The translations under genes were made by a program, and so were the position numbers. Below are positions 25,323-34,579 of a stretch of DNA of 64,000 bases, piece after piece. The DNA is from UKL13-3 sp040387195. Lineage in GTDB: Bacteria > Bacteroidota > Bacteroidia > UKL13-3. The stretch lies in the NCBI GenBank assembly GCA_040387195.1, contig JAZKEF010000002.1, positions 124,001 to 188,000 of the forward strand, in the 5' to 3' direction. How positions within the stretch are numbered: the stretch's first letter is position 1; every line of letters begins with the position of its first letter. The notes under the pieces are model-generated. The model was not told the DNA's origin. It saw only the letters and a list, made by a program, of their open reading frames with translations, and searched no databases.

Positions 25323-26582
25323 TTAAATCCTGATTCTGATTCCTGTTGTAAATCCAATTACATTCACATATTTATTAACTTTAAGCTCTTGATGTGAGTA
25401 ATATGCATCCAGTAAAAAGATTATATTATACCGGATACTTTTTTGCCAGTTACATTCGATTTTTTGTGATTTCAACAAATAGATACTATTTCCGGGCTCC
25501 AGACCGGTATTTGTTTGGATTCTACGGGCATCGGGCGAGAATCCTGCACCGACCGTTACACCGATATAGTTGTTGGCATCGGCAAAATATTTACGTGTTG
25601 TGATATTGAGTGACCGTGAGAAACTACCATTGGAAGGAGTGATAAAGGTACGTGCACTCAACCAGTAACTTTTGTAGTACCAACCAAATGAGGCTGTATA
25701 AATGTTAACCGTGTTTCCTGCACCAAAATCCATATACCGTAATCCCAAAGAGGTTTCGAAACTGCGCGGTAACGACTGAAAAATTTCGGCACCCACACGA
25801 TGGCGTGCAAATAATGTTGATGTCGTATAGCCGTAATTAAAATACCCATATGCTCCTTTCCACAAACCCGGATAAAAATCAACCTCCGGTTGAAAGCCGG
25901 TTTGGTTGAACCGGTTGGAATAATTTACCCTGCCAACAAAGGTTCCATATTTGGTGACAGTTCCTAACTGAATGGCTGAATAATACATCGTTTCATAATC
26001 TGATGAAAAGAAATCGACTGCTCCATTAACTGTTAGCGTATGCTTAAACCTGGTTGATTTTATTTTTTGTTTGAGTTCGATACACTCCATGCATCCCGGC
26101 TCCCTGTCGAGTACCTGATTCAATATCATCAAGGCCTCCCCTTCCCGTTTTGCATCCAGAAGTGCTTTTGCTTTTTTAACCAGAAGCTCCCTGTTGTTAG
26201 GATATACGGCAAGTCCCCTATCCAAAATGAGAATCGCCTCCAACGGTTTATCGTCCCATATTTCAACTTCGGCTAATGCAATGATTGCCCCTAAATGTTG
26301 TGGCTCTTTTATTAAGATCGCTTTATACACCTCTCTTGCCTCATTTCTCTTTCCATCCCATGCATACGTTCTGCCCATGAGTATTGCAATTTCATAATAG
26401 TTCGGACTTTTTTCCAGCGCAATCATACAAAGCCTGCGGGCCTCTTCTCTTTCGCCACTGAATGCTTTTTGGCGCGCCAGTGTGTATAGTTCATCAACAC
26501 CCATGCTACCATAATCAACAGGCTGAGCATTAACCAGGGTGGTTAACATTATACATAACAACACTAACGTTTTTTTCATCAT
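25323..26582 (-). CDS. YaiO-family outer-membrane protein with N-terminal TPR domain
   Basis: This 419-residue exported protein starts at ATG 26582 (MMKKTLVLLCIMLTTLVNAQ, signal peptide); the frame open to 26621 adds residues that would bury it. TPR units occupy about 25-165 (IAILMGRTYAWDGKRNEARE, LAEVEIWDDKPLEAILILD). The remainder is an outer-membrane barrel of the YaiO type, ending GFTTGIRIRI. In a synthase operon this looks like the export or docking part of a polysaccharide pathway, comparable in outline to PgaA (TPR plus barrel); that comparison is an inference. Confidence 0.82.
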   Translation of the reverse strand: MMKKTLVLLCIMLTTLVNAQPVDYGSMGVDELYTLARQKAFSGEREEARRLCMIALEKSPNYYEIAILMGRTYAWDGKRNEAREVYKAILIKEPQHLGAIIALAEVEIWDDKPLEAILILDRGLAVYPNNRELLVKKAKALLDAKREGEALMILNQVLDREPGCMECIELKQKIKSTRFKHTLTVNGAVDFFSSDYETMYYSAIQLGTVTKYGTFVGRVNYSNRFNQTGFQPEVDFYPGLWKGAYGYFNYGYTTSTLFARHRVGAEIFQSLPRSFETSLGLRYMDFGAGNTVNIYTASFGWYYKSYWLSARTFITPSNGSFSRSLNITTRKYFADANNYIGVTVGAGFSPDARRIQTNTGLEPGNSIYLLKSQKIECNWQKSIRYNIIFLLDAYYSHQELKVNKYVNVIGFTTGIRIRI

Positions 26583-26624
26583 CAAATCTGTTTGCAAACA
26601 TAGGGCTTCGCCCCTTAACATACG

Positions 26625-29012
26625 TTAAATCTTTGGTTCCGGATTACTCCCTTTTTCTTTTATTCCTGCTTTTGCCAGCTTCATCCTTTCGGTATAATTA
26701 CTCTTGGGAAAAAGCGCATACGCCTGTTCCGAAAACTCAAGTGCCTTTTCGTATTGTTTATAGAACAACTCATTGTCAATAAGAGCCAACCATGCTTCAT
26801 CATTGAGAGGCGCTCGTTTTACACTTTCTGCAAACTGCTGTTTTGCCTCTTCATAATTACCCTCCCAGCTGTAAGCCCTTCCCAATACCAGCCGCATATC
26901 AATAAAATTTGGATTGCTCACCAAACACCACTTACAAATTAACCTAACATTGCTGAATTGTTTTACCTCTGCGCGCTTGAGAGCCGCTGCAAACATTTGC
27001 TCGGCATTCATCTTGTCAATGCCCATAAAACGAAGCGTCAGTTTTTCCCTGTTGGTAAATGTAAATTCTACTTGTTTTGCATGGCCTAAACTGTCGTTAT
27101 ATATTTTATTGTTAGCAACAACATACCCATTCATTTGTTTAAATGCCGCCATTTTTTGCTTCAGCTGTTTCTCTTCTGAAGAGTTGGGACTAAGCCTTTC
27201 CAAATCAAGTTTTGGGGTAATTCTGTAAGCAATTTTATCGGATAAAAAATACCTCCCATCTATATAATCAATCAGTTCATTTTTATTCCGCATCAGTGCA
27301 ATATCCCTTGTTGAATGAAATGCTATGGTAGTATCCATTATATGTCCGAGCCAATGTACCTTTTCCGGAAACTTCATGTCTGTTTGGTGCCCCAAAAAAG
27401 ACACCAATGTTGGTGTAACATCATGATGCGTATTGATGCTCTTAAATCTTTGTGCTCTTTTTAGCTTAGGAGAAAACACAACAAGCGGAACATGAAAACG
27501 ATCGATACGGTTGGCCTGTGGTATTGGAATCATCCGATGATCACCTGTGATGATAAAAATAGTATTCGAATAATCTGTTCTTGATTTGTACTGATCAATA
27601 AAACTTCGTATGGCATCATCGGTATACAGCAAGCTGGAGAATTCGGACTCGTACCGCTTATACTCACGTTGCTTGGTTTGATTATGAGTTGCTGCTACCT
27701 TGTGAAGCAAAGCCAGATACTTTTGCTGATTGGGTACCTTAAATGGCTCGTGTGTGTTTAATGTTAAATAAACTGATAGTGTAGGTTTTGTTGTATCAGC
27801 CGGAAAAAGCTCAAGTGAACGCTTAAATACATCAACATCCGAATAGCCCCATGAAAATCCTTCACTATTGGCTTCCAGCTTCTGGTAGGTTGGCGGAAAC
27901 TTATCCTGACCCAAAATATAATCCACTCCCTGCCTTTCCAGAAACACATCCTGTAAATCAAAATGCGCATCCCCACCATAAAAAAAGCGGGTATTATATC
28001 CGTTCTGTTTGAGCAAACTGATTAAGGTAAGATGAGCCGGCATATTGCTGCCGGTTTCCAAAAAACCTCTATCGCTGTAAGGAAGGGAGCCCAATAAAGA
28101 TGAAAGTACTCCAAATGTTCTGCCGGTTGTGCTCAATGTATTTTGCCAGTACAATCCATGCTGTGCCAATGAATCCAGAAACGGAGTACAACCTCCGTAA
28201 CGGGCATCGGGTCCTACAAAAGTGCCACCAAGACCTTCAACAACCACAAAAACAAGATTCGGTTTCTGTATGAATGCATTAAAAAACGGACTGAGCACAT
28301 CGGCCGAATCAGCTTCATGCATCAGCGGATATTCTGCGATTGCATTATTCTTTTCCTCTTGCGGATATTCCAGACAAAAAGCAACCGACCGTTCGCTAAA
28401 AAAGGCTATCTTATTCACACTAAATGTATACCTGCTATCATTGTCGAACCATCTGGAATCAGGAGTTTTCACTAGATATAAGACGCTTGACAATAAAGTC
28501 AATCCATAAAACAGATACAATACTCCGTAGGGTAAAATAATTTCCTGTGCCTTTCGGTAAGTATAAAAAAACACTCCAAGTACAGCAACAAATGGTATAA
28601 AACTACTGAACTGAACTTTGGCCGATGAAGCAATGGTGATGCGAATATCATCCAGAGAATATCCCCAGAAATCGGAACTTAGTGGTATCGATGTTTGAAC
28701 ATAATATTGAACCAAGGCCAGATACACCAGCAAAAACAATAGAAAACCTACAGCCAAAAAATACCTCGTAAACGAGCCAATAGCTATATAGGATGCAATA
28801 TAAAATGGAAAGGTTAGGACTGCTAGGAACAAACAAAACCATACGTCTAAGGCAAATCCGGCTGCAATTAACGGAAGGGGATTTTCGGGAAGCAATTGTG
28901 CATATGCCACCAACACAAATTCTGCAATTCTCACCAGCCAGAACAAGCAAATGAGTAAACAATAACTTACGCAAAAATGTTGTACGGCAAATTCGAAGCG
29001 TTCTCTATACAT
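26625..29012 (-). CDS. LtaS-like membrane phosphotransferase/sulfatase with C-terminal TPR domain
   Basis: First gene of the operon, 795 residues. Five membrane spans lie in about 12-185, followed by a periplasmic alkaline-phosphatase-superfamily domain (about 250-570). Metal and active-site residues follow LtaS/MdoB: E259 (VVVEGLGG), candidate nucleophile T299 (STTGRTFGVLSS), NTHEPF (419-424) and GDHR (490-493). These enzymes transfer glycerol-phosphate or phosphoethanolamine to envelope glycans or lipids. Unusually, about 100 C-terminal residues form TPR units (VLGRAYSWEGNYEEAKQQF) closely resembling the TPR part of the next gene, yaiO. It probably decorates the polymer made by this operon. 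Confidence 0.85.
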   Translation of the reverse strand: MYRERFEFAVQHFCVSYCLLICLFWLVRIAEFVLVAYAQLLPENPLPLIAAGFALDVWFCLFLAVLTFPFYIASYIAIGSFTRYFLAVGFLLFLLVYLALVQYYVQTSIPLSSDFWGYSLDDIRITIASSAKVQFSSFIPFVAVLGVFFYTYRKAQEIILPYGVLYLFYGLTLLSSVLYLVKTPDSRWFDNDSRYTFSVNKIAFFSERSVAFCLEYPQEEKNNAIAEYPLMHEADSADVLSPFFNAFIQKPNLVFVVVEGLGGTFVGPDARYGGCTPFLDSLAQHGLYWQNTLSTTGRTFGVLSSLLGSLPYSDRGFLETGSNMPAHLTLISLLKQNGYNTRFFYGGDAHFDLQDVFLERQGVDYILGQDKFPPTYQKLEANSEGFSWGYSDVDVFKRSLELFPADTTKPTLSVYLTLNTHEPFKVPNQQKYLALLHKVAATHNQTKQREYKRYESEFSSLLYTDDAIRSFIDQYKSRTDYSNTIFIITGDHRMIPIPQANRIDRFHVPLVVFSPKLKRAQRFKSINTHHDVTPTLVSFLGHQTDMKFPEKVHWLGHIMDTTIAFHSTRDIALMRNKNELIDYIDGRYFLSDKIAYRITPKLDLERLSPNSSEEKQLKQKMAAFKQMNGYVVANNKIYNDSLGHAKQVEFTFTNREKLTLRFMGIDKMNAEQMFAAALKRAEVKQFSNVRLICKWCLVSNPNFIDMRLVLGRAYSWEGNYEEAKQQFAESVKRAPLNDEAWLALIDNELFYKQYEKALEFSEQAYALFPKSNYTERMKLAKAGIKEKGSNPEPKI

Positions 29013-29137
29013 CCACCAAGGTTTTTGAGATCATACCTTCAAGTATACACAAAAGCAAGGTGAATACCCAATCAAAAATTAGGCTTAAGGGACAGAAAAA
29101 GGGTGAGAGTTGCTGCTTTTAAAAACAAATGGTGGAC

Positions 29138-30361
29138 TTACTTCAGTGCTCCGGTTCCTGCAATAAATCCGGTAGTCCATGCTGCCTGAAAGTTAAAACC
29201 GCCTGTGATGCCGTCAATATCCAAAACTTCACCGGCAAAATGCAACCCCTTGCAGCGTTTACTTTCCATGGTTTTAAAATCTACATCATCCAGGTTGATT
29301 CCGCCACAGGTCACAAATTCTTCCTTAAAAGTGGTTTTACCCTGCACATGGTAAGTATCATATAAAAAATGCTCTTGCAACAACTGAATTTCTTCCTTGG
29401 TAATATCAGCCCAGCGTTTATCTGGGTTGATGCCACACTTCTGCAGTAAAAACTCAACCAATCTCTTAGGCAATACCACCGGTAAAAGATTTCCTATATG
29501 TTTGGTAGGATTTGCTGCCTTAATATTAAACAATTCCTGGCGCAAGGCATCTTCCTTTTTGTTGTTTAACCAGCTTATCTGTATCTTAAAATCATATTCC
29601 TTTTCGGCCAGCATACGGGCACAAAAAGAAGACAGCTTCAATACTGCCGGGCCACTCAATCCCCAATGTGTAATAAGTACAGGGCCCGAAAACTCTATTT
29701 TGGTATCTACAATTTTAACCCGGGCAGGATCCACGGCAATACCCTGAAGTTCTACAATCTGATTGTTAGGAATATTAAAGGTAAACAAAGACGGAACGGG
29801 TTCTACAATCTGATGGCCCAATTTTCTTAGCCACTCAAAACCCTCTGTTTTAGGACTTCCTCCTGTTGCAACAATGATTTTATCACACTCCAGTTGCTCC
29901 CCTGTACTCAGCTCTACCATAAACCCCCCATCAAAGCGCGGACGAATATCCTTTACTCCAACTTCAGTGCGTACTGTTACTTTGGCTTTTTTGGCTTCTT
30001 TGGTTAAACAATCAATGATGGTTTGCGAATTGTCCGTTTGTGGAAACATCCGACCATCAGCCTCCGTTTTCAACTTCACCCCATGCGCCTCGAACCACTT
30101 GATGGTATCGGTTGTTGTAAACCTGCTGAAGGCACTCTTGAGTTGCTTTTCACCGCGCGGATAACTTCCGGAAAGGATTTTATTGTCAAAACATGCGTGC
30201 GTTACATTACACCTGCCACCGCCCGATACAGCAACTTTACTCAACAACTTCCCTGTTTTCTCAAACAAGGTTACTTCCACATCCTTGCTGGCCTGCGCGC
30301 AGGTAATAGCCGAAAAAAATCCGGCAGCACCACCACCAATAACAATCACTTTTCTTTTCAC
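29138..30361 (-). CDS. HI0933-like (BaiN/RdsA family) flavoprotein
   Basis: This 407-residue FAD-dependent oxidoreductase has VIVIGGGAAGFFSAI (5-19, dinucleotide fold) and SGGGRCNVTH (about 46-55), diagnostic of the HI0933 family, and ends with the conserved GEVLDIDGITGGFNFQAAW. Members include a bile-acid 2,4-dienoyl reductase (BaiN), but most have no known substrate. The start codon is GTG at 30361. A -7 box (TATCTTTG) lies 22 bases upstream. It is a single gene. Confidence 0.9.
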   Translation of the reverse strand: MKRKVIVIGGGAAGFFSAITCAQASKDVEVTLFEKTGKLLSKVAVSGGGRCNVTHACFDNKILSGSYPRGEKQLKSAFSRFTTTDTIKWFEAHGVKLKTEADGRMFPQTDNSQTIIDCLTKEAKKAKVTVRTEVGVKDIRPRFDGGFMVELSTGEQLECDKIIVATGGSPKTEGFEWLRKLGHQIVEPVPSLFTFNIPNNQIVELQGIAVDPARVKIVDTKIEFSGPVLITHWGLSGPAVLKLSSFCARMLAEKEYDFKIQISWLNNKKEDALRQELFNIKAANPTKHIGNLLPVVLPKRLVEFLLQKCGINPDKRWADITKEEIQLLQEHFLYDTYHVQGKTTFKEEFVTCGGINLDDVDFKTMESKRCKGLHFAGEVLDIDGITGGFNFQAAWTTGFIAGTGALK

Positions 30362-30382
30362 TAAGCCCTATTTTTAAGGCTG

Positions 30383-30390
30383 CAAAGATA
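30383..30390 (-). promoter_or_regulatory. Probable -7 box for the HI0933-like flavoprotein gene
   Basis: The minus strand reads TATCTTTG (TAnnTTTG consensus), 22 bases before the GTG start. No -33 TTG was seen at good spacing. Confidence 0.4.
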
Positions 30391-30437
30391 TGCTTTTTGA
30401 GCGAACTTAAAGATGCTTTTGGTTGAGCAGTAGAAAA

Positions 30438-31682
30438 TTAGTCATTAATCAACAGCTTCACGTAAAAGAGTGGGTTGCGCAACTTAGCACGCAAATCCAG
30501 ATCTTCAAACATGCAGCTGATGGTTTCACGAAGGGTTTTGTTTTTATGTGCTTTGTTCACTACGAAGTTGAACAACCACGGGAACTTACAAAGTTTTTGC
30601 ATGGTATGACTCAATTTCAGCTCGTCCCACTGACGGTTATAAAATGCGTCATCATATTGTTTTAAGAATGCCGCATCAAAACGGTTTTGTTTCACACACT
30701 CGGCAATATGGTTGGCAGCCATCATCCCACTGTACAAGGCATTTCCAATACCCTCACCCGTAAATGGATCAATAAGGGAACCTGCATCTCCTACCAATAA
30801 AAAGCGCTCACCGGATACCGGTCTTTTTTTGCTGCCCAATGGCAACCCCCAGCCCTGAATCTTACCCTGTAACTTCGCATTCTTAAAACGCTCCCGTATA
30901 TTCGGATTGTTCTCAATAGCCTTCAACATATCTGCTTTCAGGTTCACCTTACGTTTGCTCACTTCACTGCTAAGCATCCCCGCTCCCACATTGGCCATGC
31001 CATTGGGTAAAGGGAAGATCCAGAAATAACCCGGCAACATTTCAGGCAAAAAATGCAGCTCAATAAAATTCTGATTGTGCATTCCCTCCACTCCTTCATA
31101 ATAAGCCCTGATCCCTGCACAATAGTGGTTGTTCTCCTTCTGAAGGTTTGCCAGTTTTTTAGCAACGATGCTTCTGTCGCCCTCAGCCCCAATAATAATT
31201 TGTGAGTTGTGAATTGTGAGTTGTGAGTTGTGATACTCATATTTAACTGTGATGCCTTCTTCTGAACGTTCAATTTCAGTAACCTCAGCACCTTCTATCA
31301 CATTAGCATATTCTCTGTTCAGCCGTTTGAATAATTCGTTGTCAAAATCAACACGCTTGGAAATAAACCCCGGAGGCAATTGTTCTTTCGACATATCGGA
31401 TTTAAACGGAATATCAATGGCCTTGCCGTTGGGTGCCACAAACTTCACTCCCCAGCTTTCTATAAATTCATTCTTCTGCTTATCGAACGAGGGAATAATG
31501 GAGGGGTCGAGTTGGTTGAGAACGTATACTGATTTGCCGCTTAGGGCATCACCGCATACCTTATCGCGCGGAAAAACGGCTTTATCAATAATGGTATGTG
31601 GAATCTTGTGTTTGGCCAAAAACAGTGATGTTGCGCATCCTCCTGGACCGGCACCTATAATAACAATGTCTGTATTTTTCAA
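30438..31682 (-). CDS. Geranylgeranyl reductase-family flavoprotein
   Basis: FAD-dependent oxidoreductase that in related organisms reduces isoprenoid chains (for example of menaquinone or lipids). Motifs: DIVIIGAGPGGCATSLFLA near the N-terminus, PRDKVCGDALSGK, and LLVGDAGSLIDPFTGEGIGNA. There is no ATG before the FAD motif: TTG at 31706 or TTG at 31682 must start translation, and I chose 31682 because MKNTDIVIIGAG matches the usual N-terminus. In the middle, HNSQLTIHNSQ is encoded by a 7-bp tandem repeat placed between a strand and the conserved IIGAEGDRS. Copy-number change there would shift the frame. Menaquinone genes menB/menD are 3 kb away. Confidence 0.82.
   Translation of the reverse strand: MKNTDIVIIGAGPGGCATSLFLAKHKIPHTIIDKAVFPRDKVCGDALSGKSVYVLNQLDPSIIPSFDKQKNEFIESWGVKFVAPNGKAIDIPFKSDMSKEQLPPGFISKRVDFDNELFKRLNREYANVIEGAEVTEIERSEEGITVKYEYHNSQLTIHNSQIIIGAEGDRSIVAKKLANLQKENNHYCAGIRAYYEGVEGMHNQNFIELHFLPEMLPGYFWIFPLPNGMANVGAGMLSSEVSKRKVNLKADMLKAIENNPNIRERFKNAKLQGKIQGWGLPLGSKKRPVSGERFLLVGDAGSLIDPFTGEGIGNALYSGMMAANHIAECVKQNRFDAAFLKQYDDAFYNRQWDELKLSHTMQKLCKFPWLFNFVVNKAHKNKTLRETISCMFEDLDLRAKLRNPLFYVKLLIND
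31200..31234. repeat. Five tandem copies of a 7-bp unit (TTGTGAn) inside a coding sequence
   Basis: Five consecutive heptamers, TTGTGAG, TTGTGAA, TTGTGAG, TTGTGAG and TTGTGAT, lie within the geranylgeranyl reductase-like gene and encode HNSQLTIHNSQ on the minus strand. Seven is not a multiple of three, so gain or loss of one unit would break the frame. Confidence 0.9.
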
Positions 31683-31886
31683 AAGGGTGTTTGAGTTAAA
31701 GTGCAAGTATAAGGAGAAGATGCCACAGGAAAAAGACGACAGCAGTCAAATTTATGAGGGAGCTAAGGAGGCACAACCTGACAGACTTTAAACAAAAGCG
31801 GCAATCTTGGCACGTTCAAACTCCTTTTGCAACCCTATTCCCGAATGGCGGGGTTTTTGGTAACTTTGTGGTTCAAGTTTCCTGAT

Positions 31887-32387
31887 ATGAATATTCCTTT
31901 CGAACAAATGCCCGCCAATGCCAAGCTTTGGATTTATGCAGCCAACAGAAAACTGACTGTTTCGGAACAAGAAACAATCAGAGCTAAGGGTGCGTTGTTT
32001 GTTACCGGTTGGACCGCTCACCAACAACAGCTTAAGGCGGCATTCGCCATTTTGCATGATGTGTTCCTGATTATTGCGGTTGATGAAAATTACAGTGAAG
32101 TAAGCGGTTGTGGCATTGATAAGTCGGTGCATTTTATGCAGGAGATTGACCGGGAATATAATATCAACGTGTTTAACCGTTTGCAAATTGAACTTTTCCT
32201 TAATGAAGACTTGTTATTGACCAACAAACAAAAATTAGCGGTGATGTTACAAGAGGGTACAGTAAATGAGCAAACGCCCGTGTTTAATAAAACCGTAACC
32301 GATAAAGACTCTTTTGATAAATACTTTCAGAAAACACTAGGCCAATCGTGGGTTTACCCATCGCTCAAGGCTTTACAAAGCAACTAG
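31887..32387 (+). CDS. Conserved Bacteroidota protein of unknown function
   Basis: This 166-residue cytoplasmic protein starts at ATG 31887 (MNIPFEQMPANAKLWIYAAN). The open frame extends 60 bases upstream but the family begins at this Met. Conserved points: ALFVTGWTAH (about 35-44), ILHDVFLIIAVDENYSEVSG and CGIDKSVHFMQ. Relatives are often labelled 'ABC transporter ATPase', but no Walker A, Walker B or signature motif is present, so that name should not be used. It lies 72 bases before ftsH on the same strand. Confidence 0.75.
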   Translation: MNIPFEQMPANAKLWIYAANRKLTVSEQETIRAKGALFVTGWTAHQQQLKAAFAILHDVFLIIAVDENYSEVSGCGIDKSVHFMQEIDREYNINVFNRLQIELFLNEDLLLTNKQKLAVMLQEGTVNEQTPVFNKTVTDKDSFDKYFQKTLGQSWVYPSLKALQSN

Positions 32388-32459
32388 GCAAGGTTTGGCT
32401 ATCAATTTTTTTAGCACTATTCTTGCTTAATTTTCTACCTCTAAAACAATCAGCTTATA

Positions 32460-34523
32460 ATGTCAGATATCAATCCTCAAGATTTAAAACCAGGAGATAA
32501 ACGCTCTCAAAAACCTAAAATGCCGCCTGTTCCCAAATTCAACTTTTACTGGATTTACGGAATCATCGCAGTCGTTTTCCTTGTTATACAGTTTATGCCG
32601 CATGATGTTTCGCTTAAAACCACCTGGTACAAAGTGCAAAACGACATGATCATGACCAACGATGTCGAAAAAATTGTAGTTGTAAATAAAGAGCGTGCAG
32701 AAGTATACCTCAAAAAGGAGTCGGTGAAAAACGATAAGTTCAAGGACCTGAAGGAGCGTGGTTTATTTGGTGAAGATTTGGGACCTCATTATTATTTTGA
32801 AATTGGTGATGTTACCCAGTTCTCTACTGATCTTAACAATGCACGGGCTGCTTACGAAAAAAACAATCCCGGACAAACCATTCAGGTACCGGTGGAATAT
32901 GTAACCCAACGCAACTATTTTGGTGATATCCTCGGATGGATCTTGCCTTTTGTACTGCTGATTGGTTTGTGGATGTTTGTGATGCGCAAAATGAGTGGTG
33001 GTGCAGGTGCGGGTGGTGGACAGATTTTTAACATCGGAAAATCGAAAGCGCAGTTGTTTGATAAAGACACTTTGGTTAAGGTTACCTTTAGAGATGTGGC
33101 CGGATTAGATGAAGCGAAAGTGGAAATTATGGAGATCGTTGATTTCTTGAAAAACCCTAAAAAATATACCAACCTTGGAGGTAAGATACCCAAAGGTGCT
33201 TTATTGGTAGGCCCTCCGGGTACCGGTAAAACCTTACTGGCAAAAGCCGTTGCCGGTGAAGCGGGTGTACCGTTCTTCTCCCTTTCAGGTTCCGATTTTG
33301 TTGAAATGTTTGTAGGAGTAGGAGCCAGCCGTGTACGCGATTTGTTCCGCCAGGCGAAAGAAAAAGCACCTTGTATTATTTTTATTGACGAGATTGATGC
33401 TGTAGGCCGCGCACGTGGACGTAATGCTGTGCAAGGCGGAAACGATGAGCGCGAAAATACATTGAACCAGTTATTGACCGAGATGGATGGTTTTGCAACC
33501 GATATCGGAGTAATTATCCTGGCTGCTACCAACCGTCCCGATATTTTGGATTCGGCATTGCTTCGTCCGGGTCGTTTCGACCGCCAGATTTCGATTGACA
33601 AACCGGATTTGAACGGACGCGAAGAAATATTTAAAGTGCACTTAAAACCCCTAAAACTGAGCGATGATGTAGATCCTATCAAACTCGCTACCCAAACTGC
33701 CGGTTTTGCCGGAGCGGATATCGCCAATGTGTGCAATGAAGCTGCATTGATTGCTGCACGCAGAAACAAGGAAAAAATTGAAATGCAGGATTTCCATGAT
33801 GCAGTGGATCGGATTATTGGCGGTCTGGAAAAGAAAAACAAAATCATCAGTGCCGAAGAAAAAGAAATCATCGCTTATCACGAATCGGGACATGCCATTA
33901 TGGGATGGTTCCTTGAGGGATTGGATCCGTTAGTTAAGGTATCGATTGTACCACGTGGTGTAGCTGCTCTTGGTTATGCGCAATACTTGCCTAAAGATCA
34001 GTATTTATATACCACCGAACAAATGAAAAATATGATGATGATGACTTTGGGTGGTCGTGTTGCGGAGGATATTATATTCGGAAGAATTAGTACAGGAGCG
34101 CAAAACGATTTGGAGCGAATCACCAAGATGGCCTATGCAATGGTGAGCATTTATGGTATGAATGCCAAAGTTGGAAATGTATCCTTTTACGACCCTAACA
34201 ATGAATACGGATTTACCAAACCATACAGTGACAAAACTGCGGAGATGATTGACATTGAAGTGCGCAACATGATTGACGAATGTTATGTAGCCACTAAAAT
34301 CATGCTTTCTGATAAACGTGATATGCTCGAAAAATTGTCGAAACTATTGCTTGAAAAAGAAATCCTGTTTCCGCATGATTTGGAAGGCATTTTAGGCCCG
34401 CATCCGTTTAACAAAGTTGCAGAAGTTGCACCTCCTGCATTAAATGGAGTACCACAGGATGAAGTAATCGATACCATTGAAGAACCTTCAACAAGTGAAG
34501 GGGAAGATGCTAAGATTGTATAA
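32460..34523 (+). CDS. ftsH: ATP-dependent zinc metalloprotease FtsH
   Basis: Membrane-bound AAA+ protease that removes misfolded or short-lived membrane and cytoplasmic proteins. Order: N-terminal span (about 29-47), periplasmic segment, second span (about 155-175), Walker A GPPGTGKT (251-258), Walker B IIFIDEID (306-313), second region of homology RPGRFDRQ (369-376), and zinc site HESGH (474-478). Length 687 is normal for the phylum. A strong terminator follows 17 bases after the stop. Confidence 0.98.
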   Translation: MSDINPQDLKPGDKRSQKPKMPPVPKFNFYWIYGIIAVVFLVIQFMPHDVSLKTTWYKVQNDMIMTNDVEKIVVVNKERAEVYLKKESVKNDKFKDLKERGLFGEDLGPHYYFEIGDVTQFSTDLNNARAAYEKNNPGQTIQVPVEYVTQRNYFGDILGWILPFVLLIGLWMFVMRKMSGGAGAGGGQIFNIGKSKAQLFDKDTLVKVTFRDVAGLDEAKVEIMEIVDFLKNPKKYTNLGGKIPKGALLVGPPGTGKTLLAKAVAGEAGVPFFSLSGSDFVEMFVGVGASRVRDLFRQAKEKAPCIIFIDEIDAVGRARGRNAVQGGNDERENTLNQLLTEMDGFATDIGVIILAATNRPDILDSALLRPGRFDRQISIDKPDLNGREEIFKVHLKPLKLSDDVDPIKLATQTAGFAGADIANVCNEAALIAARRNKEKIEMQDFHDAVDRIIGGLEKKNKIISAEEKEIIAYHESGHAIMGWFLEGLDPLVKVSIVPRGVAALGYAQYLPKDQYLYTTEQMKNMMMMTLGGRVAEDIIFGRISTGAQNDLERITKMAYAMVSIYGMNAKVGNVSFYDPNNEYGFTKPYSDKTAEMIDIEVRNMIDECYVATKIMLSDKRDMLEKLSKLLLEKEILFPHDLEGILGPHPFNKVAEVAPPALNGVPQDEVIDTIEEPSTSEGEDAKIV

Positions 34524-34540
34524 TACACTCTTTGAGTAAT

Positions 34541-34572
34541 AAAAAAGGCGTTGAGTATTCAACGCCTTTTTT
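34541..34572 (+). terminator. Intrinsic terminator of ftsH
   Basis: AAAAAAGGCGTTGA (34541-34554) pairs perfectly with 34559-34572 around a 4-base loop and ends in a T run. Confidence 0.92.
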
Positions 34573-34579
34573 ATGCAGC

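Noticed and set aside
31788..32186. 132-residue minus-strand open frame opposite the conserved gene at 31887
   Set aside because: No signal, domain or promoter; the plus-strand frame has the conserved family pattern.
31887..32387. Naming this gene an ABC transporter ATPase, as relatives often are
   Set aside because: No Walker A, Walker B or ABC signature motif exists in the 166 residues.
32915..33871. 318-residue open frame on the minus strand opposite ftsH
   Set aside because: Composition is Ser/Pro/Arg-rich and repetitive without any domain; it is the antisense shadow of a highly conserved gene.
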